DNA from: Alphaproteobacteria bacterium
GTDB taxonomy: Bacteria > Pseudomonadota > Alphaproteobacteria > Caulobacterales > Hyphomonadaceae
Length of the DNA stretch: 45,964 nucleotides
NCBI GenBank assembly: GCA_018969425.1
Contig: JAGWYJ010000025.1
Span: forward strand, 1-45,964
Reading direction: 5' to 3'
A model generated the notes under the pieces. That model was not told the DNA's origin and ran no database searches. It saw only the letters and a list, made by a program, of their open reading frames with translations. Each line of letters opens with the position of its first letter. Positions within the stretch are counted from its first letter, which is position 1. Shown here piece after piece: positions 7,532 through 15,963 of this stretch. The position numbers were made by a program, and so were the translations under genes.

Positions 7532-8994
7532 GAGACTGGATCCTCATCGCCGACAATCTGCGCGATCTGGCCCGCCTCGGCGCGCCGTTCCGGATGATGA
7601 CGACGCGGGATTACGTCCTGCAGCCCCGTTTGCTGTCGGGATCACGCCCCAAGATCATCAATCTCGCGCGCAACTACAATTATCAGACGGACGGCTATTA
7701 CGCCTCGCTTCTCGCAGAGGCGCGCGGACACCGCGTCATCCCCAGCGTCGAGACGATGCTGGACATGTATGACCGCGACGGGTCGGAGGAGGCGGTGCCT
7801 GATCTTGAAGAGGCGCTGAACAAGGACCGCATGCGCGCCGGGGAGACGGCTGGCGCGCCTGAACGCATTCTGGTCTGCTTCGGGGAGACGGAAGACGAGC
7901 GGTTCAAGCGCTTCGGTCGATTGCTGTTCGACTGGTACCGCGCTCCCGCCCTGACGGTGAACACGGCGCCCAATGGCGGTCACTGGGTGAAGATCAAGCG
8001 TATCCGCCTCACGCCTCACACCAGCCTCAAGGGCGATGATCTGAAGCATTTCATCGACTCGCTCACCAAGTATACGGGACGGGTGTGGAAGTCGCCCCGC
8101 GCGCGCACCATCGCCAAGCACTCCATCGCCGTTCTCTATGATCCCAACGAGCAGCTCGCTCCATCGAGCGTGGAGACGCTCAAGCACTGGGCGCGACTTG
8201 CGGAAAAGGACGGGGTGGAGATCGAACCCATCACGCGCAAGGATCTCGCCCGCCTGGCGGAGTTCGACGCCCTGTGCATCCGAGAGACGACCTCCATCAC
8301 CAACCACACCTATCGGTTCGCACGACGCGCCTGGGCTGAAGGCATGCCGGTGATCGACGATCCCATCTCCATGATGCGATGCACCAACAAGGTCTATCTG
8401 TGGGAGCGCCTCGCCGGCGCGGGCCTTCCCGTCCCCGAGACGATGGTCGTTCAGGACAAAACGCCGCTTGAGGAAGTGGCTGACCGCCTCGGCTTTCCGG
8501 TGGTGCTCAAGATCCCCGACGGCTCCTTCTCCCGCGGCATCAAGAAAGCCGGGAACATGGAGGAGCTGAAGTCGATCGTGCACGATTTTCTCGAGGACAC
8601 CGACCTCGTCATCGCGCAGAAGTATATCCGAACGGACTTCGACTGGCGGGTCGGCGTCCTCGATCGACGCGCACTGTTCGTCTGCCAGTACAAGATGGCT
8701 CGCGGACACTGGCAGATCGTTCATCACAAGATCGACGGCCGGGCGATTGAGGGAGGGTTCCGTTCCCTGTCGGTCGCCGAAGCGCCTGCCGATGTCGTCG
8801 ATGTCGGATTGCGGGCGGCCAATCTCATCGGCGACGGCCTTTACGGGGTGGACATCAAGTCCTCGCCCGAAGGACCGGTGGTCATCGAGATCAATGACAA
8901 CCCCAATCTCGAGCACGGCATAGAGGACGCTTCGGAAAAGAACGCGCTATGGCTTCACCTCACCGACTGGTTCGTCCGCCGGCTGAACGCCTAG
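7528..8994 (+). CDS. RimK-like ATP-grasp ligase with N-terminal RLAN-type domain
   Basis: The protein is 488 residues. About residues 1-160 (with PKIINLARNYNYQTDGYYAS, then LLAEARGHRVIPSVETML) match the RLAN domain found before some RimK-like enzymes. A linker domain follows. The ATP-grasp fold runs from about 280 to the end, with VVLKIPDGSFSRGIKKA for nucleotide binding, DWRVGVLD, and EINDNPNLEHGIED for metal coordination. Such enzymes join a carboxylate to an amine through an acyl-phosphate, as RimK does with glutamate on ribosomal protein S6. The substrate of this subfamily is not established. It is coupled to the upstream GNAT gene, so an amidated and acetylated peptide-like product or modification is plausible. 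Confidence 0.82.
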   Translation: MRDWILIADNLRDLARLGAPFRMMTTRDYVLQPRLLSGSRPKIINLARNYNYQTDGYYASLLAEARGHRVIPSVETMLDMYDRDGSEEAVPDLEEALNKDRMRAGETAGAPERILVCFGETEDERFKRFGRLLFDWYRAPALTVNTAPNGGHWVKIKRIRLTPHTSLKGDDLKHFIDSLTKYTGRVWKSPRARTIAKHSIAVLYDPNEQLAPSSVETLKHWARLAEKDGVEIEPITRKDLARLAEFDALCIRETTSITNHTYRFARRAWAEGMPVIDDPISMMRCTNKVYLWERLAGAGLPVPETMVVQDKTPLEEVADRLGFPVVLKIPDGSFSRGIKKAGNMEELKSIVHDFLEDTDLVIAQKYIRTDFDWRVGVLDRRALFVCQYKMARGHWQIVHHKIDGRAIEGGFRSLSVAEAPADVVDVGLRAANLIGDGLYGVDIKSSPEGPVVIEINDNPNLEHGIEDASEKNALWLHLTDWFVRRLNA

Positions 8995-9022
8995 ACGCGA
9001 CCCGTCCGGCGCGGATCGGGGC

Positions 9023-10519
9023 TCAGAACAGGTCGCCCTGAGACCGCACCCTGCCCGAGCCCCTGCGCGAGCGGCCCTTCGGCGAGGGCGACGCTTCGGC
9101 CTCAGTCATCTCGGGAGCGCCGTCAGTCCCCGGCCCACCCCCGACGGCCTGCGCTTCACCGTCGGCGAAGCGAAGGCGCAGCCTGTCGCCCGGCCGGACA
9201 TCCAGGGCCGATCGCACCAGAGCGCCGTCGCCGCGCGTCACGAGGGAGAAGCCGCGTCTGAGGGCGGCTTCGAAGGAGAGACTTTCCAGCATGCGCGAGG
9301 CCTGCTCGAGACGCTGGGAGCGCCGCGCCGAATTACGGGAGAAGGCGGGAGAGAGACGCTGAGCGAGGCGATCGATCAGCTGACGACGTCTCAGGGCGTC
9401 GCGTCGCAGCGCGGCCGGCTGAAGGCGCGCGGCGCGCATTTCAAACTGGACCCGCTTGCGGCCAAGGGCGCGGCCGAGCGCGCCCTGAAAGCGATGGGAG
9501 GCGATGTCCAGCCTCTGGCGCGGGCCGTTGAGAACTGCGTCCAGTCGCGGCATGCGACGCGCGAGGGAGGATAACTCAAGGGCGCGCGTCCGCAGCTGAC
9601 TGCGCGCCAGACGGGAGAGACGCGCGCCGCTCGCACCGACGGTCTCGAGAAGATCAAGACGGACCGGGACCGCCATTTCGGCCGCCGCGGTGGGCGTCGG
9701 CGCCCGGCGATCCGCCGCATAGTCGATCAGGGTCGTGTCCGTCTCATGACCGACCGCAGAGATGAGGGGGATGACGCTCTCGGCGGCCGCCCGCACGACG
9801 CGCTCCTCGTTGAAGGGCCAGAGATCTTCGATCGAGCCGCCGCCTCGCGCGACGATCAGGACGTCAGGGCGGGGAATGGGACCGTCCGTCGGCAGAGCGT
9901 TGAACCCCCGGATGCCGGCTTCGACCTCGAAGGAGGCCTTCTCGCCCTGCACAAGGGCCGGCCAGATCAGCACGCGCACCGGAAACCGCTCGGCCACGCG
10001 ATGAAGAATATCCCGGATTACGGCGCCGGTGGGAGAGGTGACGACCCCGATCACCTGCGGGAGATAGGGAATGGGTTTCTTGCGAGCGGCATCGAACAGT
10101 CCTTCGGCGGCCAGACGACGACGACGCTCTTCGAGCAACTGCATGAGCGCACCCGCCCCGGCCGGACGCAGGCTGTCGCAGATCAGCTGATAGTTGGAGC
10201 GCCCAGGGAAGGTCGACAGGCGCCCTTCGGCAAGCACCTCCTGTCCCTCCTCCGGACGGAAGGGGAGGCGCTGAGCCTGGCCCTTCCACATCACGACATT
10301 GATCGCCGCCGAGGCGTCCTTGAGATCGAAATACAGATGACCGGACTTGGCGAGGGTCACGCGCCCGAGCTCGCCGCGCACGCGCACGAACGGAAAGGCG
10401 GTCTCGATGGTCTTCTTCAGGGCGCCGGAGAGTTCCGACACGGTGAGCTCGGGAAGGGAGCCGCCTCGCGCCTGTCCGGCGAGATCCGACAGGATCCGCG
10501 CCTCGTCCTCGTCGCTCAT
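9023..10519 (-). CDS. xseA: Exodeoxyribonuclease VII large subunit
   Basis: This 498-residue nuclease subunit works with XseB to degrade single-stranded DNA to oligonucleotides. An OB-fold domain (about 20-120, with VRGELGRVTLAKSGHLYFDL) precedes the catalytic region containing GVVTSPTGAVIRDILHR, ARGGGSIEDLWPFNEE and SAVGHETDTTLIDYAADRRA. The long helical region and a low-complexity tail ending QGDLF follow. The gene is divergent from purD across 162 bases and convergent with the ATP-grasp gene across 28 bases. xseB is not in the window. Confidence 0.96.
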   Translation of the reverse strand: MSDEDEARILSDLAGQARGGSLPELTVSELSGALKKTIETAFPFVRVRGELGRVTLAKSGHLYFDLKDASAAINVVMWKGQAQRLPFRPEEGQEVLAEGRLSTFPGRSNYQLICDSLRPAGAGALMQLLEERRRRLAAEGLFDAARKKPIPYLPQVIGVVTSPTGAVIRDILHRVAERFPVRVLIWPALVQGEKASFEVEAGIRGFNALPTDGPIPRPDVLIVARGGGSIEDLWPFNEERVVRAAAESVIPLISAVGHETDTTLIDYAADRRAPTPTAAAEMAVPVRLDLLETVGASGARLSRLARSQLRTRALELSSLARRMPRLDAVLNGPRQRLDIASHRFQGALGRALGRKRVQFEMRAARLQPAALRRDALRRRQLIDRLAQRLSPAFSRNSARRSQRLEQASRMLESLSFEAALRRGFSLVTRGDGALVRSALDVRPGDRLRLRFADGEAQAVGGGPGTDGAPEMTEAEASPSPKGRSRRGSGRVRSQGDLF

Positions 10520-10617
10520 GGGCCTCGACCTTACGCCAGATGCTCCCGTCGCCGGAGACGGGCGCCGGAACTGTTCCGAAGCGGCTCTTACCTGATTTGC
10601 CGCCCGCAGAGGAGAGC

Positions 10618-10646
10618 TTGTCGCGAGCCCGTCCGGGCCTCTATGT
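10618..10646 (+). promoter_or_regulatory. Candidate purD promoter
   Basis: TTGTCG (10618-10623) and CTATGT (10641-10646) are separated by 17 bases and point towards purD, whose start is 36 bases after the second element. The match to a sigma70 consensus is moderate and the -10 element is poor, so this is only a candidate within the xseA-purD divergent region. Confidence 0.3.
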
Positions 10647-10681
10647 AGCCCTCGAACTCAGTCAGGGCGGAACGGCGCGTC

Positions 10682-11971
10682 ATGAAACTTCTCATTGTCG
10701 GCTCCGGGGCGCGCGAACACGCGCTGACCTGGCGCCTTTCCCAGAGCCGGCGCGTCACCGAGATCGTCTGCGCCCCCGGAAATCCCGGCATGAAAGCCCT
10801 CGCCCGATGCGAGCCGGTCGCGGCGGAGGATCTGGAGGGACAGATCGCCCTCGCCGCGCGCGAGCGTCCCCATCTCGTGATCATAGGCCCGGAAGCGCCG
10901 CTGGTGGCGGGCCTCGCGGACCGCCTGCGGGCGCTGGACATCCCTGTGTTCGGCCCCTCGAAACTGGCCGCAGAGCTTGAGGGCTCAAAAGGTTTCTCCA
11001 AGGACTTCATGAAGCGCCACGGGATCCCTACGGCGGCCTACGGACGCTTTGAGGACCCTGCGGAGGCGAAGGCCTTCCTGAGGACCCTTTCCGCTCCTTA
11101 CGTCATCAAGGCGGACGGCCTGGCGGCCGGCAAGGGAGTGGTGATCGCCGCCGACCTCGCGGAGGCGGACATGGAGGTTGAGGCGATGCTCGCCGGGCGC
11201 TTCGGCGCCGCCTCGGCGAGCGTGGTGATCGAGGCCTTTCTGGAGGGGGAGGAGGCCAGCTTCTTCGCTCTGTGCGACGGAACCAGCGCCGTTCCCCTGG
11301 CGGGAGCGCAGGACCATAAGCGCGTGGGAGAGGGGGATACCGGCCCCAACACGGGAGGCATGGGCGCCTATTCGCCAGCCCCCATCCTCGATGCGGCAAT
11401 GCAGGACCGGGTCATGGAGGAGATCGTCCTGCCCACCGTCAGGGGCATGAAGGCGGAGGGCCGTCCCTATCGCGGCGTTCTGTTTGTCGGGCTCATGATC
11501 GGACCGGACGGCCCCAGGGTCGTTGAGTATAACTGCCGCTTCGGAGATCCCGAATGCGAGGTGATCATGGCCCGCCTTCGCGACGACCCCCTTCCCCAGA
11601 TGCTGGCGTGCGCGACCGGCGGCCTTGAAGGATGCGCCCGCCTCGAGCGCTTCGAGGAGCCAGCCGTCTGCGTCGTTCTCGCCGCCGCCGGCTACCCGGC
11701 CTCGCCGCGCCGGGGAGGCGTGATCGAGGGCCTCGAGGAGGCGGGAGCCGGCGATGGCGTGATGATCTTCCATGCCGGAACGGAGGAGCGGGACGGACGG
11801 ATCACCGCTCAGGGGGGGCGCGTGCTCGCGGTCACGGCGCGCGGACGCGACCTGCGCGAGGCGGTCGAGCGCGCCTACGGGGCCGTTGACAGGATCCGAT
11901 GGACCGACGGATTCTGCCGCCGCGACATCGCATGGCGAGCCCTGGCGCGAGAGGGTCGGAGCGAGGGCTGA
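10682..11971 (+). CDS. purD: Phosphoribosylamine-glycine ligase (GAR synthetase)
   Basis: This 429-residue ATP-grasp enzyme catalyses the second step of de novo purine synthesis, joining glycine to phosphoribosylamine. The N-terminal domain begins LLIVGSGAREHAL. The ATP-grasp region includes YVIKADGLAAGKGVVIA, the substrate/metal segment KRVGEGDTGPNTGGMGAYSP, and VEYNCRFGDPECEV with the Mg-binding Glu and Asn. The C-terminal domain is complete. The length is standard for PurD, and no fused PurM or PurN is present. It is read away from xseA. Confidence 0.97.
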   Translation: MKLLIVGSGAREHALTWRLSQSRRVTEIVCAPGNPGMKALARCEPVAAEDLEGQIALAARERPHLVIIGPEAPLVAGLADRLRALDIPVFGPSKLAAELEGSKGFSKDFMKRHGIPTAAYGRFEDPAEAKAFLRTLSAPYVIKADGLAAGKGVVIAADLAEADMEVEAMLAGRFGAASASVVIEAFLEGEEASFFALCDGTSAVPLAGAQDHKRVGEGDTGPNTGGMGAYSPAPILDAAMQDRVMEEIVLPTVRGMKAEGRPYRGVLFVGLMIGPDGPRVVEYNCRFGDPECEVIMARLRDDPLPQMLACATGGLEGCARLERFEEPAVCVVLAAAGYPASPRRGGVIEGLEEAGAGDGVMIFHAGTEERDGRITAQGGRVLAVTARGRDLREAVERAYGAVDRIRWTDGFCRRDIAWRALAREGRSEG

Positions 11972-12059
11972 GAAAAGGCTCGACCTTGGACGAATGAAGG
12001 TGTTTTCCTGACGCCGCCCGGAGCCTTACGGTCGGGGCGAGCGAGAAACCGGTCTGGAG

Positions 12060-13148
12060 ATGAACACGGTGGCGGACGAGGCGCATATCTTCTCGGGGAC
12101 CAAGGAGGTCTCGGAGGCCCATCGCTTTGATGAGGCGGCTCTGGCGGCGTGGATGAACGAGCACGTGGAGGGCTATCAGGGCCCCCTTGAAGTTCGGCAG
12201 TTCAAGGGCGGGCAGTCCAATCCCACCTACAAGCTGATCACCCCGGGGAAAGCGTATGTGATGAGGCGGAAGCCTCCGGGCAAGCTTCTGCCGTCCGCTC
12301 ATGCGGTCGACCGCGAATACCGTGTGCTGAGCGCCCTTTACCCGACCGGTTTTCCGGTCGCGCGGCCTTACGGGCTGTGTGAGGATGAAGGCGTGATCGG
12401 GACCATGTTCTACGTGATGGACATGGTTGAGGGACGAATTCTGTGGGACGCGACCCTGCCCGATTACGACCCCGATACGCGGCGCGCCATTTTCGAAGCG
12501 AAAATCTCGACCTTCGCCCGCCTCCACATGATCGACTGGAGGGCGGCGGGTCTCGAAGGCTTCGGCAAGGAAGGCGATTATATCGCCCGGCAGATCCATC
12601 GCTGGACCAAGCAGTACCAGATGTCGGAAACCGTCACGATCCCGGAGATGAACCGGCTGATCGACTGGCTTCCGAAGAACATTCCGCCAGGCGAGCGCAC
12701 CTCGATCGTTCATGGGGACTACAGGATCGACAACATGATCCTCCACCCTACGGAATCGAGGGTCATCGCCGTTCTGGACTGGGAGCTCTCCACGCTCGGA
12801 GACCCGCTGGCGGACTTCACCTATCATCTGATGTCCTGGGAGATGCCGTCTTCGGACCCCAACCGCCCGTCCCTCGCCCAGATCGAAAACAAGGAGGCGT
12901 GGGGCATCCCGACGAAGGAAGCGTACGTGGCCCGGTATTGCGACCTCACGGGACGAACGGGCCTTCCCGAGCTGGACTACTATTTCGCCTACAACGCCTT
13001 TCGCCTCGCGGGCATCATCCAGGGCATTGTCGGGCGCGTGCGCGACGGCACGGCGTCCAATGCGGCGGCGGCGGAGAATGAGGGGCGCGTGGCTCCGCTG
13101 GCGAAGTTCGCCTACGCCTGCGCCCAGCGGGCAGGCCTCGAAGGCTGA
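12060..13148 (+). CDS. APH-fold phosphotransferase family protein (ACAD10/11-like kinase)
   Basis: The protein is 362 residues with a choline/aminoglycoside-kinase fold. QFKGGQSNPTYKL (48-59) forms the nucleotide loop, SIVHGDYRIDNMILHP (215-230) is the catalytic Brenner motif with Asp220 and Asn225, and VLDWELSTLGDPL (238-250) holds the metal-binding Asp240. Sequences of this type are the kinase domain found in ACAD10/ACAD11, which phosphorylate 4-hydroxyacyl-CoAs during fatty-acid catabolism. That role is plausible here but not shown. It is not a drug-resistance enzyme by context. It ends in a shared palindrome opposite the ATP12 chaperone gene. Confidence 0.8.
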   Translation: MNTVADEAHIFSGTKEVSEAHRFDEAALAAWMNEHVEGYQGPLEVRQFKGGQSNPTYKLITPGKAYVMRRKPPGKLLPSAHAVDREYRVLSALYPTGFPVARPYGLCEDEGVIGTMFYVMDMVEGRILWDATLPDYDPDTRRAIFEAKISTFARLHMIDWRAAGLEGFGKEGDYIARQIHRWTKQYQMSETVTIPEMNRLIDWLPKNIPPGERTSIVHGDYRIDNMILHPTESRVIAVLDWELSTLGDPLADFTYHLMSWEMPSSDPNRPSLAQIENKEAWGIPTKEAYVARYCDLTGRTGLPELDYYFAYNAFRLAGIIQGIVGRVRDGTASNAAAAENEGRVAPLAKFAYACAQRAGLEG

Positions 13149-13159
13149 GATCTCAGCCT
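13142..13159. repeat. 18-bp perfect palindrome across two convergent stop codons
   Basis: AGGCTGAGATCTCAGCCT is self-complementary over all 18 bases. The TGA of the phosphotransferase gene (13146-13148) and the TGA of the ATP12 chaperone gene (13153-13155 on the other strand) are mirror images within it. The two genes are four bases apart. In either RNA it can fold into a short stem, but no T-run follows on either side, so classical intrinsic termination is not evident. Confidence 0.6.
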
Positions 13160-13884
13160 GAGTTCAGGGCTGAGAACCAGGCGTCCAGGGCGGCCGCCTC
13201 GGCTCTGGCGCGCTCCCTGCGAAGTCGGCTGAGCTCATCCTCGCCCCAGAGAGAGGCCTGAAAGGTCTCGTCGATCCAGGATATGTCATGAGCCTCGAGG
13301 GCAAGCAGCCGCCCGCGCTCGAGAGCCAGACCGAGAATGGCGGATCCGAACAGCCCGATGGCGTAGATCAGGCCGGTCAGACGGAAATCCTCAAGGCTCA
13401 GCGCATGGGCCCGCGCCGCGGCGATTGATGCGGCGGGCTGGTCTCCCGGCATCAGACCCACCACGGGCGTGAGACGAACGCCGAGCGCCTCTCCCGCCCA
13501 ATCGCGCAGGGGCGTGAACGCCGCCTCCTGGCGCGCCCGCAATTCGACCGGCGCGTCCGCAAGATGACAGAGCAGATCCGTCTGGGCGTAGCGGGACGCT
13601 TCCTCGGCGAGCTCGTCGCGGGTCTCAGGCGTGCGGTCGATCGCCACATTGGCCATCCGGGTGGCGAACATGGACTGAAGATCGATCCGCTCCTCCTGAC
13701 GATCCCATTCCTCGGCGATCGCCCGGGCGAGATCTCCGTTCGGCGCCATCAGCTCACGACGCTGCGGGGTCAGGATCGTCCGACCGTCCAGACGAACCGC
13801 CCAGCCGGTCTCCAGCCGCTCAGCGGAGGCCTGCGCGTAAAAGCGTCTCGGTCGCTGGTCGATCTCTCCCTTGACGCCTTTCAT
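13153..13884 (-). CDS. ATP12-family F1-ATPase assembly chaperone
   Basis: This 243-residue protein belongs to the ATP12 family, which in mitochondria protects the F1 alpha subunit during assembly and is conserved in alphaproteobacteria. Typical segments are RRFYAQASAERLETGWAVRL near the N-terminus, then AIAEEWDRQEERIDLQSM and TRMANVAIDRTPETRDEL. The C-terminal part is alpha-helical. Its start overlaps the stop of the HAD phosphatase gene by four bases (ATGA). It is the last gene of a five-gene leftward operon. The family call is confident; action on F1-ATPase is by family. Confidence 0.88.
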   Translation of the reverse strand: MKGVKGEIDQRPRRFYAQASAERLETGWAVRLDGRTILTPQRRELMAPNGDLARAIAEEWDRQEERIDLQSMFATRMANVAIDRTPETRDELAEEASRYAQTDLLCHLADAPVELRARQEAAFTPLRDWAGEALGVRLTPVVGLMPGDQPAASIAAARAHALSLEDFRLTGLIYAIGLFGSAILGLALERGRLLALEAHDISWIDETFQASLWGEDELSRLRRERARAEAAALDAWFSALNSG

Positions 13885-14558
13885 CGTGCGCTCTCCCGGG
13901 CGAAGCGCGCGAGGGATGCGCGCAGACTGTCGAAGCCGTCATGCACCTCGTGCGCCCCCGCCTCAAGCATCTCCTCAGGACGCGCGAAGCCCCACGATAC
14001 GCCCATGGCGCGAACGCCGGCGGCGGCGGCCATGCGCATATCATGCACCGCATCGCCGATCATGACCGCCCGGGCGGCGCGCGCGCCGGCCGCCCGCAGA
14101 CTTTCCTCGATCATGAAGGGATGAGGTTTTCCCGGTCCGTCATCCGCACAGACGCAGGCGTCGAAGAGCCCGCGAATGTCATGGGCGGCGAACAGGCGAT
14201 CAAGACCGCGTCGCGTCTTGCCGGTTGCGATCGCCAGCCGCCAGCCCGCTCCGGCCAGCGCCTCGAGACACTCGAAGGCTCCGTCATAAGGCGTCTCAGC
14301 GGACGAGGCGTCATCCTGCAGGGCGAGGAACGCCTCGACATAGCCCGCCTCAAGCTCGGAGATCAGAGCGGGCGAGGCGTCGGGCTCAAGAGCGATGAAG
14401 GCCTCGCGAAGCGCCAGCCCCACTACGGTGCGGGTTCGCTCAAAGCCAGGATCGGGGAGACCGGCCTTCCGATACGCGAAACTCATCGCCCTCCCGATCC
14501 GCGCACGGCTGTCGATCAGGGTGCCGTCCACGTCAAAAACGGCCAGCGCGCCGGTCAT
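13881..14558 (-). CDS. HAD-superfamily phosphatase (phosphoglycolate phosphatase-like)
   Basis: This 225-residue HAD hydrolase has all four motifs: FDVDGT (nucleophile Asp9, acid Asp11), IATGK, the lysine in GPGKPHPFM, and MIGDAVHDMRMA. A helical cap of the Gph/PGMB type lies at about residues 20-85. The substrate cannot be decided from sequence; phosphoglycolate, beta-phosphoglucomutase-like or nucleotide substrates are possible. It overlaps both neighbours by four bases, so it is tightly coupled to the pseudouridine synthase and the ATP12 chaperone. Confidence 0.85.
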   Translation of the reverse strand: MTGALAVFDVDGTLIDSRARIGRAMSFAYRKAGLPDPGFERTRTVVGLALREAFIALEPDASPALISELEAGYVEAFLALQDDASSAETPYDGAFECLEALAGAGWRLAIATGKTRRGLDRLFAAHDIRGLFDACVCADDGPGKPHPFMIEESLRAAGARAARAVMIGDAVHDMRMAAAAGVRAMGVSWGFARPEEMLEAGAHEVHDGFDSLRASLARFARESAR

Positions 14559-15577
14559 CGCCGCCGGATCTTCTTGAGGCTGAAAAACGGATCGGCGGCC
14601 TGGGAGGCGTCAAAGCCGAGCACGGAGAATGTCGCCGCCATATGATCCGGCAGGTCGGCGATGATGTCCGCAGGCGGTCCGCTGCGCCGAGGCAGGCGCA
14701 ACGCTCTCGCATGAAGGTGGAGCCCTTCGGACAGTCCCGACGGCGTGGGGCGGTCGCAGACATACTTGCGGTCGCCCACAATGGCGCAGCCGAGACCCGC
14801 CATGTGATAGCGGAGCTGATGGGTGCGCCCGGTCTCGGGCTTCAGGGCGACCCAGGCGGCTCTCTGGCCAGCGTTGGAGACGGTCGTGTACTGCGTGATC
14901 GCGTGAACGGAGCCCTTCTCGGCCTGCTCCGCGGGACGCATCTTCTCCCGATCCTCGCCAGGCCCGGAGGATTTGATCATCCAGCCGCGGATCTCGCCGT
15001 CCTGCGGATGAGGCGCACCGACCGTGACCGCCCAATAGATCTTCTCGAGATCGCGGGTGCGAAAGAGAGCTCCCAGACGGTTGGCCGCGCCGACGGTTCT
15101 GGCCAGGACGAGAACTCCGGTCGTGTCGCGATCCAGACGATGGACGAGACGCGGCTTCTCGGCCGTGTCGGCGACAAGGGCCCGCGACAGGGCGTCGATA
15201 TGGCGAGAGGTGCCCGTTCCGCCCTGAACGGCCAGCCCCTGAGGCTTGTTGAGGGCGATGACCTCCTCATCCTCATAGATGACCAGGGATCTCATCATGT
15301 CCGCATCGGAGGTCCGGACGCGGGCGGGGGCCGGCGCGGAGCGGGTCTCATCGTCGGCCGAGCCCATAGGAGGAACGCGCACGCTCTGCCCGCTGCGAAG
15401 ACGGGTGCTGGAGCGCGCCCGCGCGCCGTCAACCCGGATCTCGCCCCGGCGCAGCGACTTCTCGATCTGCCCCTGGGTCAGACCGTGAAACTTCCGGCGA
15501 AGCCAGCGATCGAGGCGCGTGTCGTCCTCGTCAGCGTCCACGGACAGGGTGACGACCTGACCTACATTCCAGCTCAT
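14555..15577 (-). CDS. RluC-type 23S rRNA pseudouridine synthase with S4 domain
   Basis: This 340-residue RluA-family enzyme isomerises uridine to pseudouridine in rRNA. An S4 RNA-binding domain (about 20-70: TRLDRWLRRKFHGLTQGQIE) precedes the catalytic domain with HRLDRDTTGVLVLAR (Asp149 catalytic), ALNKPQGLAVQGG and TGRTHQLRYH. The S4 domain and layout favour RluC (23S positions 955/2504/2580 in E. coli). The start at 15577 was chosen because MSWNVGQVV is the natural N-terminus and the ATG overlaps the crcB stop; the longer upstream frame only reads crcB out of frame. It is coupled to both neighbours. Confidence 0.9.
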   Translation of the reverse strand: MSWNVGQVVTLSVDADEDDTRLDRWLRRKFHGLTQGQIEKSLRRGEIRVDGARARSSTRLRSGQSVRVPPMGSADDETRSAPAPARVRTSDADMMRSLVIYEDEEVIALNKPQGLAVQGGTGTSRHIDALSRALVADTAEKPRLVHRLDRDTTGVLVLARTVGAANRLGALFRTRDLEKIYWAVTVGAPHPQDGEIRGWMIKSSGPGEDREKMRPAEQAEKGSVHAITQYTTVSNAGQRAAWVALKPETGRTHQLRYHMAGLGCAIVGDRKYVCDRPTPSGLSEGLHLHARALRLPRRSGPPADIIADLPDHMAATFSVLGFDASQAADPFFSLKKIRRR

Positions 15578-15951
15578 GACACCATCCTGCGTGCGATCGA
15601 GACGCCCAGCCAGACCGCCAGAAGTCCTGCGAGCACGGAACCCAGCGCATAGCCGGCGGCGGCCGCCGTCTCTCCGCGCTCCATCAGCCGCAAGGTATCG
15701 GCCGAATACGCCGAAAAGGTGGTGAACCCGCCGAGAAAACCTGTTCCCAGAAGGAGTCTCCAGACCTCCCCGCCGTCCTCGCGCACCACCAGCCAGCCGG
15801 TCAGAAGACCGATCAGAAAGCTCCCCGCCACATTGATCAGGAAGACAGGCCAGGGCCATCCGTCCGCGCGCGTCCCCATCACCAGGGTGATGAGATAGCG
15901 GGAGGTTGCGCCAGCGGCGCCGCCGGCGGCGACAAGGAAAACATTGAGCAT
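15574..15951 (-). CDS. crcB: Fluoride ion exporter CrcB/FluC
   Basis: This 125-residue protein has four membrane segments and forms a dual-topology dimeric fluoride channel in the inner membrane. Family motifs are GGAAGATSRYLI at the N-terminus, INVAGSFLIGLLTG in helix 2 and GFLGGFTTFSAYS in helix 3, whose phenylalanine and serine/threonine residues line the fluoride pathway. It lies 12 bases after the upstream RluA-family gene and overlaps the next gene (ATGA). No fluoride riboswitch fits in the 12-base gap, so expression appears tied to the operon. A single full-length copy is present. Confidence 0.93.
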   Translation of the reverse strand: MLNVFLVAAGGAAGATSRYLITLVMGTRADGWPWPVFLINVAGSFLIGLLTGWLVVREDGGEVWRLLLGTGFLGGFTTFSAYSADTLRLMERGETAAAAGYALGSVLAGLLAVWLGVSIARRMVS

Positions 15952-15963
15952 GACCCGGCTCTC

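Noticed and set aside
12060-13148. Reading the APH-fold protein as an antibiotic-resistance enzyme
   Set aside because: The sequence is closer to the ACAD10/11-type kinase family and the context is housekeeping, with no resistance or mobile genes.
15952-15963. Fluoride riboswitch before crcB
   Set aside because: Only 12 bases separate crcB from the upstream gene, too few for the aptamer.
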